Source: Levilactobacillus enshiensis (GTDB taxonomy: Bacteria > Bacillota > Bacilli > Lactobacillales > Lactobacillaceae). From it: a DNA stretch of 64,000 bases. Positions 8,587 through 17,076 of the stretch are shown here, one piece after another; position 1 is the first letter of the stretch, and each line of letters starts with the position of its first letter. Location: contig NZ_SULH01000005.1 of NCBI RefSeq assembly GCF_007115095.1, forward strand, positions 185,741 to 249,740, in the 5' to 3' direction. The position numbers and the translations under genes are program-made. The notes below the pieces were generated by a model. It saw only the letters and a list, made by a program, of their open reading frames with translations, made no database searches and had not been told where the DNA came from.

Positions 8587-8949
8587 TTAGTAGGTTGTTT
8601 GTTGAACCTCGTTGTTCACAATCTTTTCACCTAGAGCGTCTGCCAGGTCGTGCAAAGCTGCGTCTCTAGTCTTAACGATATCCATGTTGAAGATAACGGA
8701 ATCGATATCCCCACCATCAAAATCGAATTGTTCGAAGTAAACGTACGGGTCATGGTCATCGTCGTCGTTTAAGAAATGCTTAGTTACAGCATCAGATAGC
8801 GCGGTTGCCCAGGCTAAATCTGCCATCTTTGGTAGGTCTTTTTTCGTCACATACCCCGGATCCAGAATCAACTTCGCTGCCTTTTCCACATCTTCTGCTG
8901 GAATGTCAACGGTTGGTGTTGCTGCTTTTTCCTTTGGTGTATCTGCCAT
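8587..8949 (-). CDS. Small acidic protein of unknown function
   Basis: 120 residues, no signal peptide or membrane segment, very acidic in the middle (LNDDDDHDPYVYFEQFDFDGGDID). The ATG at 8949 has AAAGGAG nine bases ahead; the longer frame uses a TTG without its own site. The gene stands alone between two intergenic regions and ends in a clear terminator, so it is probably expressed. I do not recognise a family. Alternating charged and amphipathic helices suggest a soluble cytosolic protein. Confidence 0.7.
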   Translation of the reverse strand: MADTPKEKAATPTVDIPAEDVEKAAKLILDPGYVTKKDLPKMADLAWATALSDAVTKHFLNDDDDHDPYVYFEQFDFDGGDIDSVIFNMDIVKTRDAALHDLADALGEKIVNNEVQQTTY

Positions 8950-9159
8950 AATCAAAATCTCCTTTGATGTTACTAAAATTAAGTCTAGTCCTTTTTGGTC
9001 AAAACGTTAAGCAATCCATTCTTTCTCTGACTTTTTTCGTCTGTTCGGTTGCTAAGCGAACTTAGAAAGGGTAGAATTTGCTACAATTCACCCCCTGTGA
9101 AAAGGCGGTGAGACGCGCTATAATAAAGAGACAGAACGATATGAAATGAGGAATGATGT

Positions 9160-10536
9160 GTGGATAGCGGTCAGATAGTTGTGAATCTAATTATTATTTT
9201 AATTACCTTCTTTTTTGCAGCTTTCTTTGTTGCCTGCGAGTTTGCTTTGGTTCAGACGCGTCCAAGTGCTTTGGAAGAAAAGATTGCGGCATTGGACAAG
9301 CCATCGACTAAGCTTAATCGGGCCATGAAAATGGTCACCAATTTAAATGAATATTTATCAACGACACAAGTGGGGGTTTCCCTCGCTGGAATCATCTTAG
9401 GGTGGATCGGGGAAACGTTCTTCGTTGACCTATTACTTGGCGGAATCGCCCCTGCCCACCTGAACACCGCCACGGCGCACACAATCAGTGTTATCGTCGG
9501 GGTGCTGCTGTTAACTTACTTAGAAGTGGTCTTTACTGAAATCGTGCCTAAGAACATCTCCATCGACATGCCAATGAAGGTGTTGATGCTCATCGTCACG
9601 CCGTTACACTACTGCCACGTCTTGTTCTACCCGTTCGTCTGGTTACTCAACACCAGCGCTTCCGGGGTTGTCAAAATGATGGGCTTGAAGGTTGCCAATG
9701 AAAGTGACGAAGTCTTCTCCCAAGCTGAAATCCTAAACCTTTCGCGGAGTGCCGTGGAAGGTGGCGAGTTGGAAAAGAACGACTTGGTCTACATGCAACG
9801 GGCCTTCGAATTAAACGACAAGGTTGCTAAGGATATTATGATCGACCGGACGCAGCTGATCGTCATCGACATCACGTCTAACGTTAAAGAAGCGTTGACG
9901 GTGTACCTGCAGGAACGGTTCAGTCGCTTGCCTGTGGTTGCTGACAATGATAAGGATAAGATCCTCGGTTACGTTTATAACTACGACCTCATTCGACAGC
10001 AACAAGTCGACTCCCACGTCCGCGTGGATAAGTTGATTCGTGACATCTCAACGACACCAGAAACAACGCCAATTACCCAAGTCCTTCAACAAATGATCAA
10101 GAAACGAACACCTATCGTGGTCGTTGTCGACGAATACGGTGGAACTTCCGGGATCATTACCGATAAGGATATCTACGAAGAGTTGTTCGGAACTGTTCGT
10201 GATGAAATCGACGATGCGAATGATCAATACATCTTCAAGCAACCTAGCGGCACGTTCCAGGTCAACGGGAAAATGACAACTTACGATTTCGAACGATACT
10301 TCAACGTTGATATCAAAGAGTTTGAATCGACCGAAACTGTGACGATGGCCGGCTACATCATCGATAATTACCCTGATGTGAAGGTCAACGATGTCATTCA
10401 CTTGGAAAACTTCGACTTAAAGATTCTCGATTATGAAAATTCATTCATCAATTGGTTGGAAGTCACGGTCAATACGCCGCAAAAGCAGATTGAATTTCAT
10501 GACACTGACGACAAAGATGACAAAAAAGATAACTAG
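9160..10536 (+). CDS. CNNM/CorC-HlyC family membrane protein with CBS pair
   Basis: 458 residues. An N-terminal CNNM membrane domain of about 190 residues (CEFALVQTRPS, STTQVGVSLAGI, EIVPKNISI) is followed by two CBS motifs (DIMIDRTQLIVID; PIVVVVDEYGGTSGIIT) and a C-terminal CorC_HlyC domain. The family, annotated as haemolysin-like, includes Mg2+ or Co2+ efflux and homeostasis proteins such as YhdP, CorB and MpfA. Mg2+/ATP sensing by the CBS pair is known in relatives. The start is GTG with GAGG 8 bases upstream. It is monocistronic, with a strong terminator at its end. Interesting beside the M-box elsewhere in the window, but no direct link is visible. Confidence 0.9.
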   Translation: MDSGQIVVNLIIILITFFFAAFFVACEFALVQTRPSALEEKIAALDKPSTKLNRAMKMVTNLNEYLSTTQVGVSLAGIILGWIGETFFVDLLLGGIAPAHLNTATAHTISVIVGVLLLTYLEVVFTEIVPKNISIDMPMKVLMLIVTPLHYCHVLFYPFVWLLNTSASGVVKMMGLKVANESDEVFSQAEILNLSRSAVEGGELEKNDLVYMQRAFELNDKVAKDIMIDRTQLIVIDITSNVKEALTVYLQERFSRLPVVADNDKDKILGYVYNYDLIRQQQVDSHVRVDKLIRDISTTPETTPITQVLQQMIKKRTPIVVVVDEYGGTSGIITDKDIYEELFGTVRDEIDDANDQYIFKQPSGTFQVNGKMTTYDFERYFNVDIKEFESTETVTMAGYIIDNYPDVKVNDVIHLENFDLKILDYENSFINWLEVTVNTPQKQIEFHDTDDKDDKKDN

Positions 10537-10542
10537 AACCAT

Positions 10543-10583
10543 TAAAAACAGGCCAGGACATGATTGTCCTAGCCTGTTTTTTT
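10543..10583. terminator. Bidirectional terminator
   Basis: AAAAACAGGC-AGGACA ... TGTCCT-GCCTGTTTTTTT is a long perfect-armed hairpin between convergent genes. Confidence 0.9.
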
Positions 10584-10611
10584 CGGTCGATCTTAAATCG
10601 GGTCTCTCTGA

Positions 10612-10806
10612 TTAAGCCTTCGGTCTGTTCTTCTTGCCAAACAGCCCCGTAATCACATAGTAAATCCCACCAGCAATCAACAAGAGCGATACCCACCAAA
10701 AGACACTGGTCAATCGTACTGGCAAGATATCCCATACCATCAGTGCCAAAATCAGCACACCACTCCAAAAATCAACGGACTTATAAAAATATTTATTAAA
10801 CGTCAT
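10612..10806 (-). CDS. Small two-helix membrane protein (paralogue of the next gene)
   Basis: 64 residues starting MTFNKYFYKSVDFWSG, then two hydrophobic helices separated by a short loop and a basic tail. ATG at 10806 was preferred over the longer frame because it aligns residue for residue with the neighbour (MRINRLFYRSVDFWAG). It overlaps the stop codon of that gene by 11 bases, so translation is coupled. No named family recognised. Both proteins probably sit in the cytoplasmic membrane. Confidence 0.65.
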   Translation of the reverse strand: MTFNKYFYKSVDFWSGVLILALMVWDILPVRLTSVFWWVSLLLIAGGIYYVITGLFGKKNRPKA

Positions 10807-11011
10807 GCTTTTTATGCTCCTTGTCATCCGTTGACTGATTACTGGTCAAGCCGCGAAATAATTCGTAGATGCCCACCATCAGTAAGGCAACGGAAAATAT
10901 CCAATAAAAAAAGTCAGCCCCAATCGGCGATAATCCCCCAAAGCCCACAATCAGTGCTACCAACCCGGCCCAAAAATCAACGGATCGGTAAAATAAACGG
11001 TTAATGCGCAT
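10796..11011 (-). CDS. Small two-helix membrane protein with charged tail
   Basis: 71 residues: FYRSVDFWAGLVALIVGFGG, a second helix FYWIFSVALLMVGIYELF, and a hydrophilic tail rich in Asp, Lys and His. It is the first gene of a two-gene unit with its paralogue downstream (11-base overlap). GGAGGACAGG precedes the ATG. Function unknown; the shared (F/Y)(Y/F)(K/R)SVDFW opening defines a small local family. Confidence 0.65.
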   Translation of the reverse strand: MRINRLFYRSVDFWAGLVALIVGFGGLSPIGADFFYWIFSVALLMVGIYELFRGLTSNQSTDDKEHKKHDV

Positions 11012-11386
11012 TTAACCTGTCCTCCTACCCCTATGAATCGGTGGCCCCTTACCATCCCTGTTCATTATATGACTAACTTCTCCCAAACAACAACCTGCCC
11101 AGAACTAATTCTGCCATTGATTGTTAATCACACACTTCGAATCGTCAAGTCAAGCCCCCACCCCAACTGCTGGCGGTGATGTTTCCTGGGTCCCGTCCCT
11201 AAAACCGTCGAGCAGCTGGGCAATTTTCTAACTATTGGCGTAATCATCACTGTTCGTTGCGGCGGACCACGGTTTGTCGTGAGCGTACGCTGGACCGTCT
11301 TCATTTATTTTCAAGCATTGACACGTTCATGAAAGCAGCGCCATAATAACCTTTGACTTGATCTTTTCAGAAGGAAGGCCCCCTAA
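11012..11386. other. Intergenic region, nothing assigned
   Basis: About 375 bases between divergent genes. It must hold two promoters, but no clear -35/-10 pair, operator, hairpin with T run or small ORF with a ribosome site was convincing. Confidence 0.3.
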
Positions 11387-12313
11387 ATGGATATGGGACA
11401 ATTAACCAGCCAGATCACCTTGATGTTTCTTTTAATGGCCATTGGACTGCTGATTAACAAGCTGGGATTCATGCACGGACAAACTGCCACCGATCTCACC
11501 AACATCTTACTCTACGTGGTATCCCCCTGCCTCATCGTGAATGCCTTTGAACAGCACTTTTCCGTAACTCGCCTCCAGGCTCTGTTCTGGGTAATGTTAG
11601 GGATTCTGCTCACGTATGGTGTCATGGTGATTGTCACCAACTTGGTTTTTAAACGCGTCACCGATGTCAATCTACAGCGCATTATGCGGTTTGGCGCTGT
11701 GTATTCCAACGCTGGTTTCATGGGCGTTCCCCTTGCCAGTGCGCTCTTTGGCAGCGCCGGTGTCTTTTTCGCTGTTGCTTCGCTCGCCGGCTTCAACATT
11801 TTTTGCTGGACGCACGGCATTGCCCTCTTTACGCCGCACAAGAATCAACGTCACATGAACTGGCACCAGATACTCTTAAATCCCAATATCGTGGCCATTG
11901 CTATCGGCCTGCTCATTTTCATCAGTGGCATTAAGCTCCCCAATCTGTTGAATCAGACCATCACCTACGTCAGCTCAATCAATACTCCACTGTCCATGAT
12001 TGTGATTGGGAATAGCCTAGCCGCCGTCAAGCTAAATCGGCATACTCTGGACTATCGACTTTGGGCGCCCCTGTTTCTGCGAAATTTGCTCTTTCCGATC
12101 ATCATGCTCTTCATGTTAAGGCTATTCGGTGTTCAGGGTATCCCGCTCTACACTACGGTTTTGATGGCTGCTTGTCCGGTTGCCGGTAACGTCGTTCTCT
12201 TTACCTTGCAAGCTCATGGTGACACCAGTCCAGCCGTTACACTAATGAGTCTATCAACGATTCTTTGTCTGATCACCATCCCAATCATTTTCGCGCTGAG
12301 CGATCTGCTCTGA
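11387..12313 (+). CDS. AEC family (auxin efflux carrier) permease
   Basis: 308 residues with about ten hydrophobic helices, the length and pattern of bacterial AEC/MleP-type transporters. Recognisable stretches are VSPCLIVNAFEQHF, the GFMGVPLASALFG loop in the middle, and AACPVAGNVVLF near the end, which matches the conserved 'P-x-A' region of the second half. Family members move organic acids such as malate or malonate. Substrate cannot be read here. No neighbour on the same strand gives a clue. ATG at 11387 or 11393 follows GAAGGAAGG. Confidence 0.85.
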   Translation: MDMGQLTSQITLMFLLMAIGLLINKLGFMHGQTATDLTNILLYVVSPCLIVNAFEQHFSVTRLQALFWVMLGILLTYGVMVIVTNLVFKRVTDVNLQRIMRFGAVYSNAGFMGVPLASALFGSAGVFFAVASLAGFNIFCWTHGIALFTPHKNQRHMNWHQILLNPNIVAIAIGLLIFISGIKLPNLLNQTITYVSSINTPLSMIVIGNSLAAVKLNRHTLDYRLWAPLFLRNLLFPIIMLFMLRLFGVQGIPLYTTVLMAACPVAGNVVLFTLQAHGDTSPAVTLMSLSTILCLITIPIIFALSDLL

Positions 12314-12440
12314 CTACGACTTCATCTTCAGTTTAAAACATAGCTTAGCCGTTATCACTGCTAATCATCCGCAATAAGCCTGTCTTTATTTATAATTTAA
12401 TCAGGTTATAAATGATGTAATAGCATCTTTTTTTACAGTA

Positions 12441-12468
12441 TTGTATAGTTGCTATTTAACTGTATAAT
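12441..12468 (+). promoter_or_regulatory. Probable promoter of the secreted protein gene
   Basis: TTGTAT (12441-12446), 16 bases, TATAAT (12463-12468), 24 bases ahead of the ATG. Confidence 0.55.
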
Positions 12469-12492
12469 TGTGCTAAAGGGGTGATTTACTTT

Positions 12493-13005
12493 ATGAAACT
12501 TAAGCTTAACCTACTATTCGCGTTCCTTACCGGACTACTCATCACTATCGGCGGATCAACCGCCGTGGCCAAGCAAGCAGCGACGTCAACGCCAACCGCA
12601 CTGCGCGGAACTTGGACACAGTACCATCCATCAGAGAAGAGCTACACTGTCGTTCAGATTAAGCCCCACAGCATCAGCTACCATTTGGAAAAAAATGGTA
12701 AACGCGTGGGGGGTAAACCTGCTGTCTTTACTTTCAAATCTAAGGGTTACCACCAGCTTAACGTCAAACGTTTCAATCATCCAAACGCCCAACCAAGTTA
12801 CCAGCTGAATACTGCCCATCACTACTATGAAAAACTGCCACAAATGTGGATCGGTCACCAAACCATTAAGGGCCACCGTTACCGCGTCCTCAAAACCTAT
12901 GAAAAGCGCGGTCACCGGGTTGGTGTCTTTACACCAAAGAAAATGACGGTCGATGCCACTTACGACTACGGGACACAGAAACCTGCATCATTCCTTGGTC
13001 ATTAA
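12493..13005 (+). CDS. Secreted protein of unknown function
   Basis: 170 residues. The start ATG at 12493 follows AAAGGGGTG; a GTG four codons earlier lies inside that ribosome site. A Sec signal peptide (KLKLNLLFAFLTGLLITIGG, then cleavage after about TAVAK) leads into a basic mature domain beginning LRGTWTQYHPSEKSYTVVQI. This 'LRGTW' opening with a strand-rich, Lys/Tyr/His-rich body is common among small exported proteins of lactobacilli without assigned role. No anchor motif or lipobox is present, so release to the medium or wall association by charge is likely. Confidence 0.75.
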   Translation: MKLKLNLLFAFLTGLLITIGGSTAVAKQAATSTPTALRGTWTQYHPSEKSYTVVQIKPHSISYHLEKNGKRVGGKPAVFTFKSKGYHQLNVKRFNHPNAQPSYQLNTAHHYYEKLPQMWIGHQTIKGHRYRVLKTYEKRGHRVGVFTPKKMTVDATYDYGTQKPASFLGH

Positions 13006-13056
13006 AACGTGCCCCCAACTCGATAACCTGTTTGAAAACGCTTATGATTCGTCTAA

Positions 13057-13107
13057 AAAAGACGGCATCACCAGTTCTCATTGAGAACCTGACGATACCG
13101 TCTTTTG
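13057..13107. terminator. Bidirectional terminator
   Basis: AAAAGACGG ... CCGTCTTTT with a second inner stem (AGTTCTCA/TGAGAACCT) lies between the convergent secreted-protein and MFS genes. Confidence 0.85.
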
Positions 13108-13139
13108 TACACCCTTCATCGTTCGGGCGTAGCTATTAT

Positions 13140-14576
13140 TTATTTCGTTTCAGCCTTAGGTAACCGTAAAGCTAACAGGAAACCCACCAATGCCAACACA
13201 AAGGTAAAGTAGAACCCATAGTGAGTCCCATTGACAAACGCGCCAGCAGCATTGTTGGCACCATTAGCAATGTACGCCGCTTGACCAATCCCTAACAGAC
13301 TGGTAGCAATCGCCGTCGCAATGGCGCCGACGATTTGTTGCAACGTATTCATAATGGCACTACCGTCAGCAGCGATTGGGCCCGTCAACGCGTTTAACCC
13401 GTGCGTTTGTGAAGGTGACATCGCAAGTGGTGCCCCAATCATCAAGATCACGTGGGCCAAAATAATGTACCAAACAGCCGTTGCGGTTGACGTTAAGGCC
13501 AACATCAAGGCCCCAACCATCGAAATGATAAACCCAATTCGGGCGGGCATCTGTGCGCCCACTTGGTCATATAAGCGACCAGCAACCGCAGAAACTACGG
13601 CGTTCATCACACCACCAGGGAACATGATGACCCCGGTCAACGCAACCGGTACCAACAGTCCCTTTTGGATGTACATTGGTAACAGATACATAGCGGACAA
13701 AATAATACCGAAGTTGATCATGACCAGCACGGCCCCCATCCGGAATCCCGGAATCGCAAAGGCCCGCAGGTTCAAGATTGGCTTTTCCATCGTCAATTGA
13801 CGGTGGGTATACCAAGCCAGAACTAAGATACCAACAACCAAGGCACCAATGACAACGGCGGAACCCCAGCCCCGGTCACTCGCCATGCTCACACCGATCA
13901 CCAAGCTCCCAAAACCAATCGTGGAGAGGATAATGGACAAGAAATCGACCTTTGGCCGTGTCACTTCAGCAATGTTCTTTAGCGATGTAACGGCAAACGC
14001 AAGGGCGATCACCAAGAATGGCACGAATAACCAGAAAATCCACCGCCAGGAAGCAACTCCCAAGACGATTCCGGCTAACGTTGGCCCCACGGCTGGCGCG
14101 AACATGATGACCAAACCAACCATCCCCATGGCAGCCCCCAACTTGTAAGGTGGGAAAATCTGCATAGCGACCGTAAACATCAGCGGCAAAATCAAGCCGG
14201 TCGCAATTCCTTGAATCATTCGACCAAAAAGAAGTATGCCGAAACCTGGTGCAGATGCCGAAATAATCGCACCGACCGTAAAGTCAATCAATGCGAACAG
14301 GATCACCTGCCGCGTCGTAAACCATTTCGTTAAAATACTGGATAGCGGGAGAACGATCCCCACCATTAACATATATCCGGTGACTAACCACTGAACCGTG
14401 GCCGTTGACACGTTTAATTGTGCCATTAATTGTGGTAACGCAATGTTCAGGGACGTCTCAGAAAACATCCCGACAAATCCCCCGATAAGCATCCCCATCA
14501 TGGCAAGCATGGGGTGAGCAACTTGTACCCGTGCTTTTTTTGCCATTTCAGGTTGGCTACTTTGTACTGAATCCAT
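13140..14576 (-). CDS. MFS drug exporter, DHA2 (14-TM) family
   Basis: 478 residues with about 14 hydrophobic segments. Motif A-like LSSILTKWFTTRQV follows helix 2; helix 5 carries the drug-efflux motif C region (GMVGLVIMFAPAVGPTLAGIV), diagnostic for proton-driven multidrug antiporters such as LmrB, EmrB and QacA. It exports hydrophobic or cationic toxic compounds across the membrane. ATG at 14576 has only a weak GTGAG site. It lies downstream of and in the same direction as the ABC-F gene's promoter region, but with its own 130-base gap. No regulator gene is adjacent. Confidence 0.9.
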   Translation of the reverse strand: MDSVQSSQPEMAKKARVQVAHPMLAMMGMLIGGFVGMFSETSLNIALPQLMAQLNVSTATVQWLVTGYMLMVGIVLPLSSILTKWFTTRQVILFALIDFTVGAIISASAPGFGILLFGRMIQGIATGLILPLMFTVAMQIFPPYKLGAAMGMVGLVIMFAPAVGPTLAGIVLGVASWRWIFWLFVPFLVIALAFAVTSLKNIAEVTRPKVDFLSIILSTIGFGSLVIGVSMASDRGWGSAVVIGALVVGILVLAWYTHRQLTMEKPILNLRAFAIPGFRMGAVLVMINFGIILSAMYLLPMYIQKGLLVPVALTGVIMFPGGVMNAVVSAVAGRLYDQVGAQMPARIGFIISMVGALMLALTSTATAVWYIILAHVILMIGAPLAMSPSQTHGLNALTGPIAADGSAIMNTLQQIVGAIATAIATSLLGIGQAAYIANGANNAAGAFVNGTHYGFYFTFVLALVGFLLALRLPKAETK

Positions 14577-14706
14577 TCGTTTTCACACTCACTTTCATTT
14601 CAAAACACAATGGATTACTCTAACAGAAAAAAATTCTTTTCGTAAGTACAAATTTAGAAAAACTTAAAAGTAAACGTTTTCTTGTGAAATTTCTATCCAA
14701 AACCCT

Positions 14707-16224
14707 CTATTTTGACGATTTGATAGCCGCAATCTGTTCACGAAGTTCCTTTAAACGTTGCGTATCCAATTCTGGTGCCATCATCGCTTGATCATACTCA
14801 AATTGTAATCGTGGCAAGTCCGTTGCTGGTGTCCCCACCGCTGTTCGTGCCGGGTCCGTCAACTGATGATCAGCAAGGGTCAACGTCCGCGTTGCCACGT
14901 GTTGCCGGAAGGTCTGGTCATGGGCCACAAAGAGCACGGTGCCCGGGTAGCCCTGCAGAAAGTCTTCCAACGCCCGTAAAGCCGGCAAATCCAAATAATT
15001 CGTGGGTTCGTCTAGAATCAATAGGTTGCTGGCACTGACCAAAATCGTCAGCAATTGCAGTTTGACCTGTTCACCGCCGCTGAGGTCCCCCACCAGCCGG
15101 TCGTAGAACTTAGCTGTTAATCCAAACGCTCCCATGATTTGGCGTGTCCGGTTCTGATCCAGGGCCGTGGCCGTCCGAATCACCTGCCAGACCGTCTTGT
15201 CCAATGGCAACTCCGTCATGTCTTGATGGAAGTAACCGACCCGCGCACTCGGTGCCAACCGGGTCTGCGCAGCATGGGCTAAAATGGCGTCGATCAAAGT
15301 CGACTTACCACTACCGTTCGGTCCGGCTAAAGCCACCCGTTCACCCGGCTTGATTCGCAACTTCACGTGTTGCAACAGATCATGCTTTCCACGAGTTAAA
15401 TGTAAGTCGTCCACCGTGATCAAATATTTCCCGGTCACTGGTGGTAAGTCCGTTGCAACCAACTTCAAAGCGGCCGTCTCATGGGGCTTCACCGTTGTCG
15501 TCTGGCGATTGGCACGTTCTTGTAATGCCTTCGCACCACGTTCCATTTTACCCGCGTTTTGTTCCCGGACGGATTTACTGTTGGCCCGCTCCATGGCACT
15601 CATGCGCTTACTACCCTTGCGAACGCGAGCCGCCTTTTCGTGCCGGGCCTGCACGGCTTGCTGTAATTCACGCCGCTCCCGTTGCTCATGCTGGTACTGT
15701 GATAACGTATTTTGCCGGCGCTGTGCCCGATAAGCCTCAAAGTTAGCGAAGCTTCCGTTGTACTGCGTGTAGGTGTGCTCTTCCAGCGACCAAATTTGGG
15801 TCGCCACGTGGGCCAACAGGTCTCGGTCATGCGAAATCATGATCAGTAAGCCGTTGAAATGGTTCAGCTGTTCCGTCAACCAACGTTGGTGATCATCATC
15901 GAGGTTAGCTGAGGGTTCATCTAAAATTAAAATTTCTGGTCGTTGCGCTAAGGCGACCCGAATCCGGTCCAGCATACTCTGACCACCGGAGCGGCCCGCA
16001 GTTGGCGCAATCTGTGGCACCAAGGTCACCGGGGCCGTCACGTTGCGTTGCCCGGCAAAATCCGTATCTTGACCACTGATAATCCGTGCTAAGGTGGTCT
16101 TTCCAGTTCCATTAGCGCCAATAATGCCAACGCGGTCACCCGTTTGGGCGGTTAAATGGTCAACGGTAAATAATGTGACTCCCGCGACCGTTTTCGTTAA
16201 ATTCGTTAGTGTTAGTTGTGTCAA
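14707..16224 (-). CDS. ABC-F ATPase, probable ribosome-protection type
   Basis: 505 residues with two ABC domains and no membrane segments. Domain 1 has GANGTGKTT, the variant signature GRSGGQS and LILDEPSANLD. A long charged linker of Arg/Lys/Glu helices (about residues 170-265) comes next, then domain 2 with GPNGSGKST, LSGGEQ and LILDEPTNYLD. This is the ABC-F plan, in which the linker reaches the ribosomal E or P site. Members either tune translation or displace antibiotics. A TTG at 16224 with AAAGGGGGA just upstream is the best start. The 238-base leader with an internal terminator argues for antibiotic- or translation-sensing control, as seen for vmlR-, lsa- and msr-type genes. Exact subclass is unknown. 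Confidence 0.85.
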   Translation of the reverse strand: MTQLTLTNLTKTVAGVTLFTVDHLTAQTGDRVGIIGANGTGKTTLARIISGQDTDFAGQRNVTAPVTLVPQIAPTAGRSGGQSMLDRIRVALAQRPEILILDEPSANLDDDHQRWLTEQLNHFNGLLIMISHDRDLLAHVATQIWSLEEHTYTQYNGSFANFEAYRAQRRQNTLSQYQHEQRERRELQQAVQARHEKAARVRKGSKRMSAMERANSKSVREQNAGKMERGAKALQERANRQTTTVKPHETAALKLVATDLPPVTGKYLITVDDLHLTRGKHDLLQHVKLRIKPGERVALAGPNGSGKSTLIDAILAHAAQTRLAPSARVGYFHQDMTELPLDKTVWQVIRTATALDQNRTRQIMGAFGLTAKFYDRLVGDLSGGEQVKLQLLTILVSASNLLILDEPTNYLDLPALRALEDFLQGYPGTVLFVAHDQTFRQHVATRTLTLADHQLTDPARTAVGTPATDLPRLQFEYDQAMMAPELDTQRLKELREQIAAIKSSK

Positions 16225-16282
16225 AAAGTCGTCCCCCTTTTGTAAGCAGGGATTGTGGGTCCAACCGACCAATTTTCAGGTA

Positions 16283-16322
16283 CAAAAAAGTGGCCGCTTT
16301 CCGTTCGGAAATGGCGCCCACT
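16283..16322 (-). terminator. Attenuator hairpin in the ABC-F leader
   Basis: On the minus strand AGTGGGCGCCATTTCC ... GGAAAGCGGCCACT forms a long stem with a few mismatches, followed by TTTTTT. It lies between the promoter at 16469-16497 and the ABC-F start, so read-through must be regulated for the gene to be expressed. Confidence 0.8.
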
Positions 16323-16468
16323 GGTTGCTTGGCAACTCAGTCGGCGTAACCCATCAATCCCAATTGCAGGCCCACTCCACCCCTTAACGGTGATGAAGCT
16401 GACTAACATTTGTGGATTGAATTAGTTACGCATCGGCTGAATACCTCGTTCTTTCTTAAAGTAGCTAC

Positions 16469-16497
16469 AGAATAGCATATCGTTTAAAAATTGACAA
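16469..16497 (-). promoter_or_regulatory. Promoter of the ABC-F leader transcript
   Basis: TTGTCA (16492-16497), 17 bases, TATTCT (16469-16474) on the minus strand. This predicts a leader of about 238 nt. Confidence 0.65.
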
Positions 16498-16605
16498 GTC
16501 CCGACTTATCTAGCTGATATCACCCCGCCTAAAATCTTAAGAGCATTCCTGCCCAAATCCGTGTACACTAGGACTAAAGAATTTGGTGAAAACGGAGGAA
16601 CAAAC

Positions 16606-17076
16606 ATGCAACCTTTACGACTATTATTCATCTCAATTGAGGGCAATACCCGGAGCTTCGTTGAACACCTGACCGCCTATGCCGCTAAGCAACACGCTGC
16701 TGATGCCAGTCTTCCTGAAATCGAATCTAAGGAAATCAGCGAAGCCAGCGACTTTGAGGACGAGACACAACCTTACTTTTGCTTCGTCCCGACCTACCTC
16801 GACGGCGGCAACGGCATCGACAACGGCGTGAAGGAGCTGATGACCAACGTTATGGGCGAATACATCGCTTACGCTGACAACGCCCACCAGTTACTCGGCG
16901 TAGTCGGCAGTGGCAACCGTAATTTCAATGAACAATACTGCTTAACTGCTAAACGTTACGCTCAGCAATTCAACGTCCCATTCGTTGCCAATTATGAATT
17001 ACGCGGTGTTCCCCGCGACGAGACTCGGGTCTACGATGCCCTGGTCGCCCGTGCCAAGGAGGTGGCCCAAGCTTGA
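16606..17076 (+). CDS. nrdI: NrdI flavodoxin, class Ib ribonucleotide reductase maturation protein
   Basis: 156 residues from ATG 16606 (GGAGGA upstream; the longer frame has no site). The FMN-binding loop ISIEGNTRSFV, the central FVPTYLDGGNG and the VGSGNRNFNEQYC segment are hallmarks of NrdI. The protein is reduced by NrdH or a reductase and supplies superoxide to assemble the Mn2-tyrosyl radical cofactor of NrdF. Its usual partners nrdEFH are not adjacent; stand-alone nrdI genes occur in lactobacilli. It overlaps the next gene by 4 bases. Confidence 0.92.
   Translation: MQPLRLLFISIEGNTRSFVEHLTAYAAKQHAADASLPEIESKEISEASDFEDETQPYFCFVPTYLDGGNGIDNGVKELMTNVMGEYIAYADNAHQLLGVVGSGNRNFNEQYCLTAKRYAQQFNVPFVANYELRGVPRDETRVYDALVARAKEVAQA

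Noticed and set aside
16221..16409. 62-codon frame in the ABC-F leader ending over the ABC-F start codon
   Set aside because: It has no Shine-Dalgarno and passes straight through the attenuator terminator; the overlap with TTG is probably chance.
16225..16462. T-box riboswitch in the ABC-F leader
   Set aside because: GGGGTGGAGTGGG vaguely recalls the T-box sequence, but the conserved TGGNACCGCG antiterminator and specifier layout are missing.
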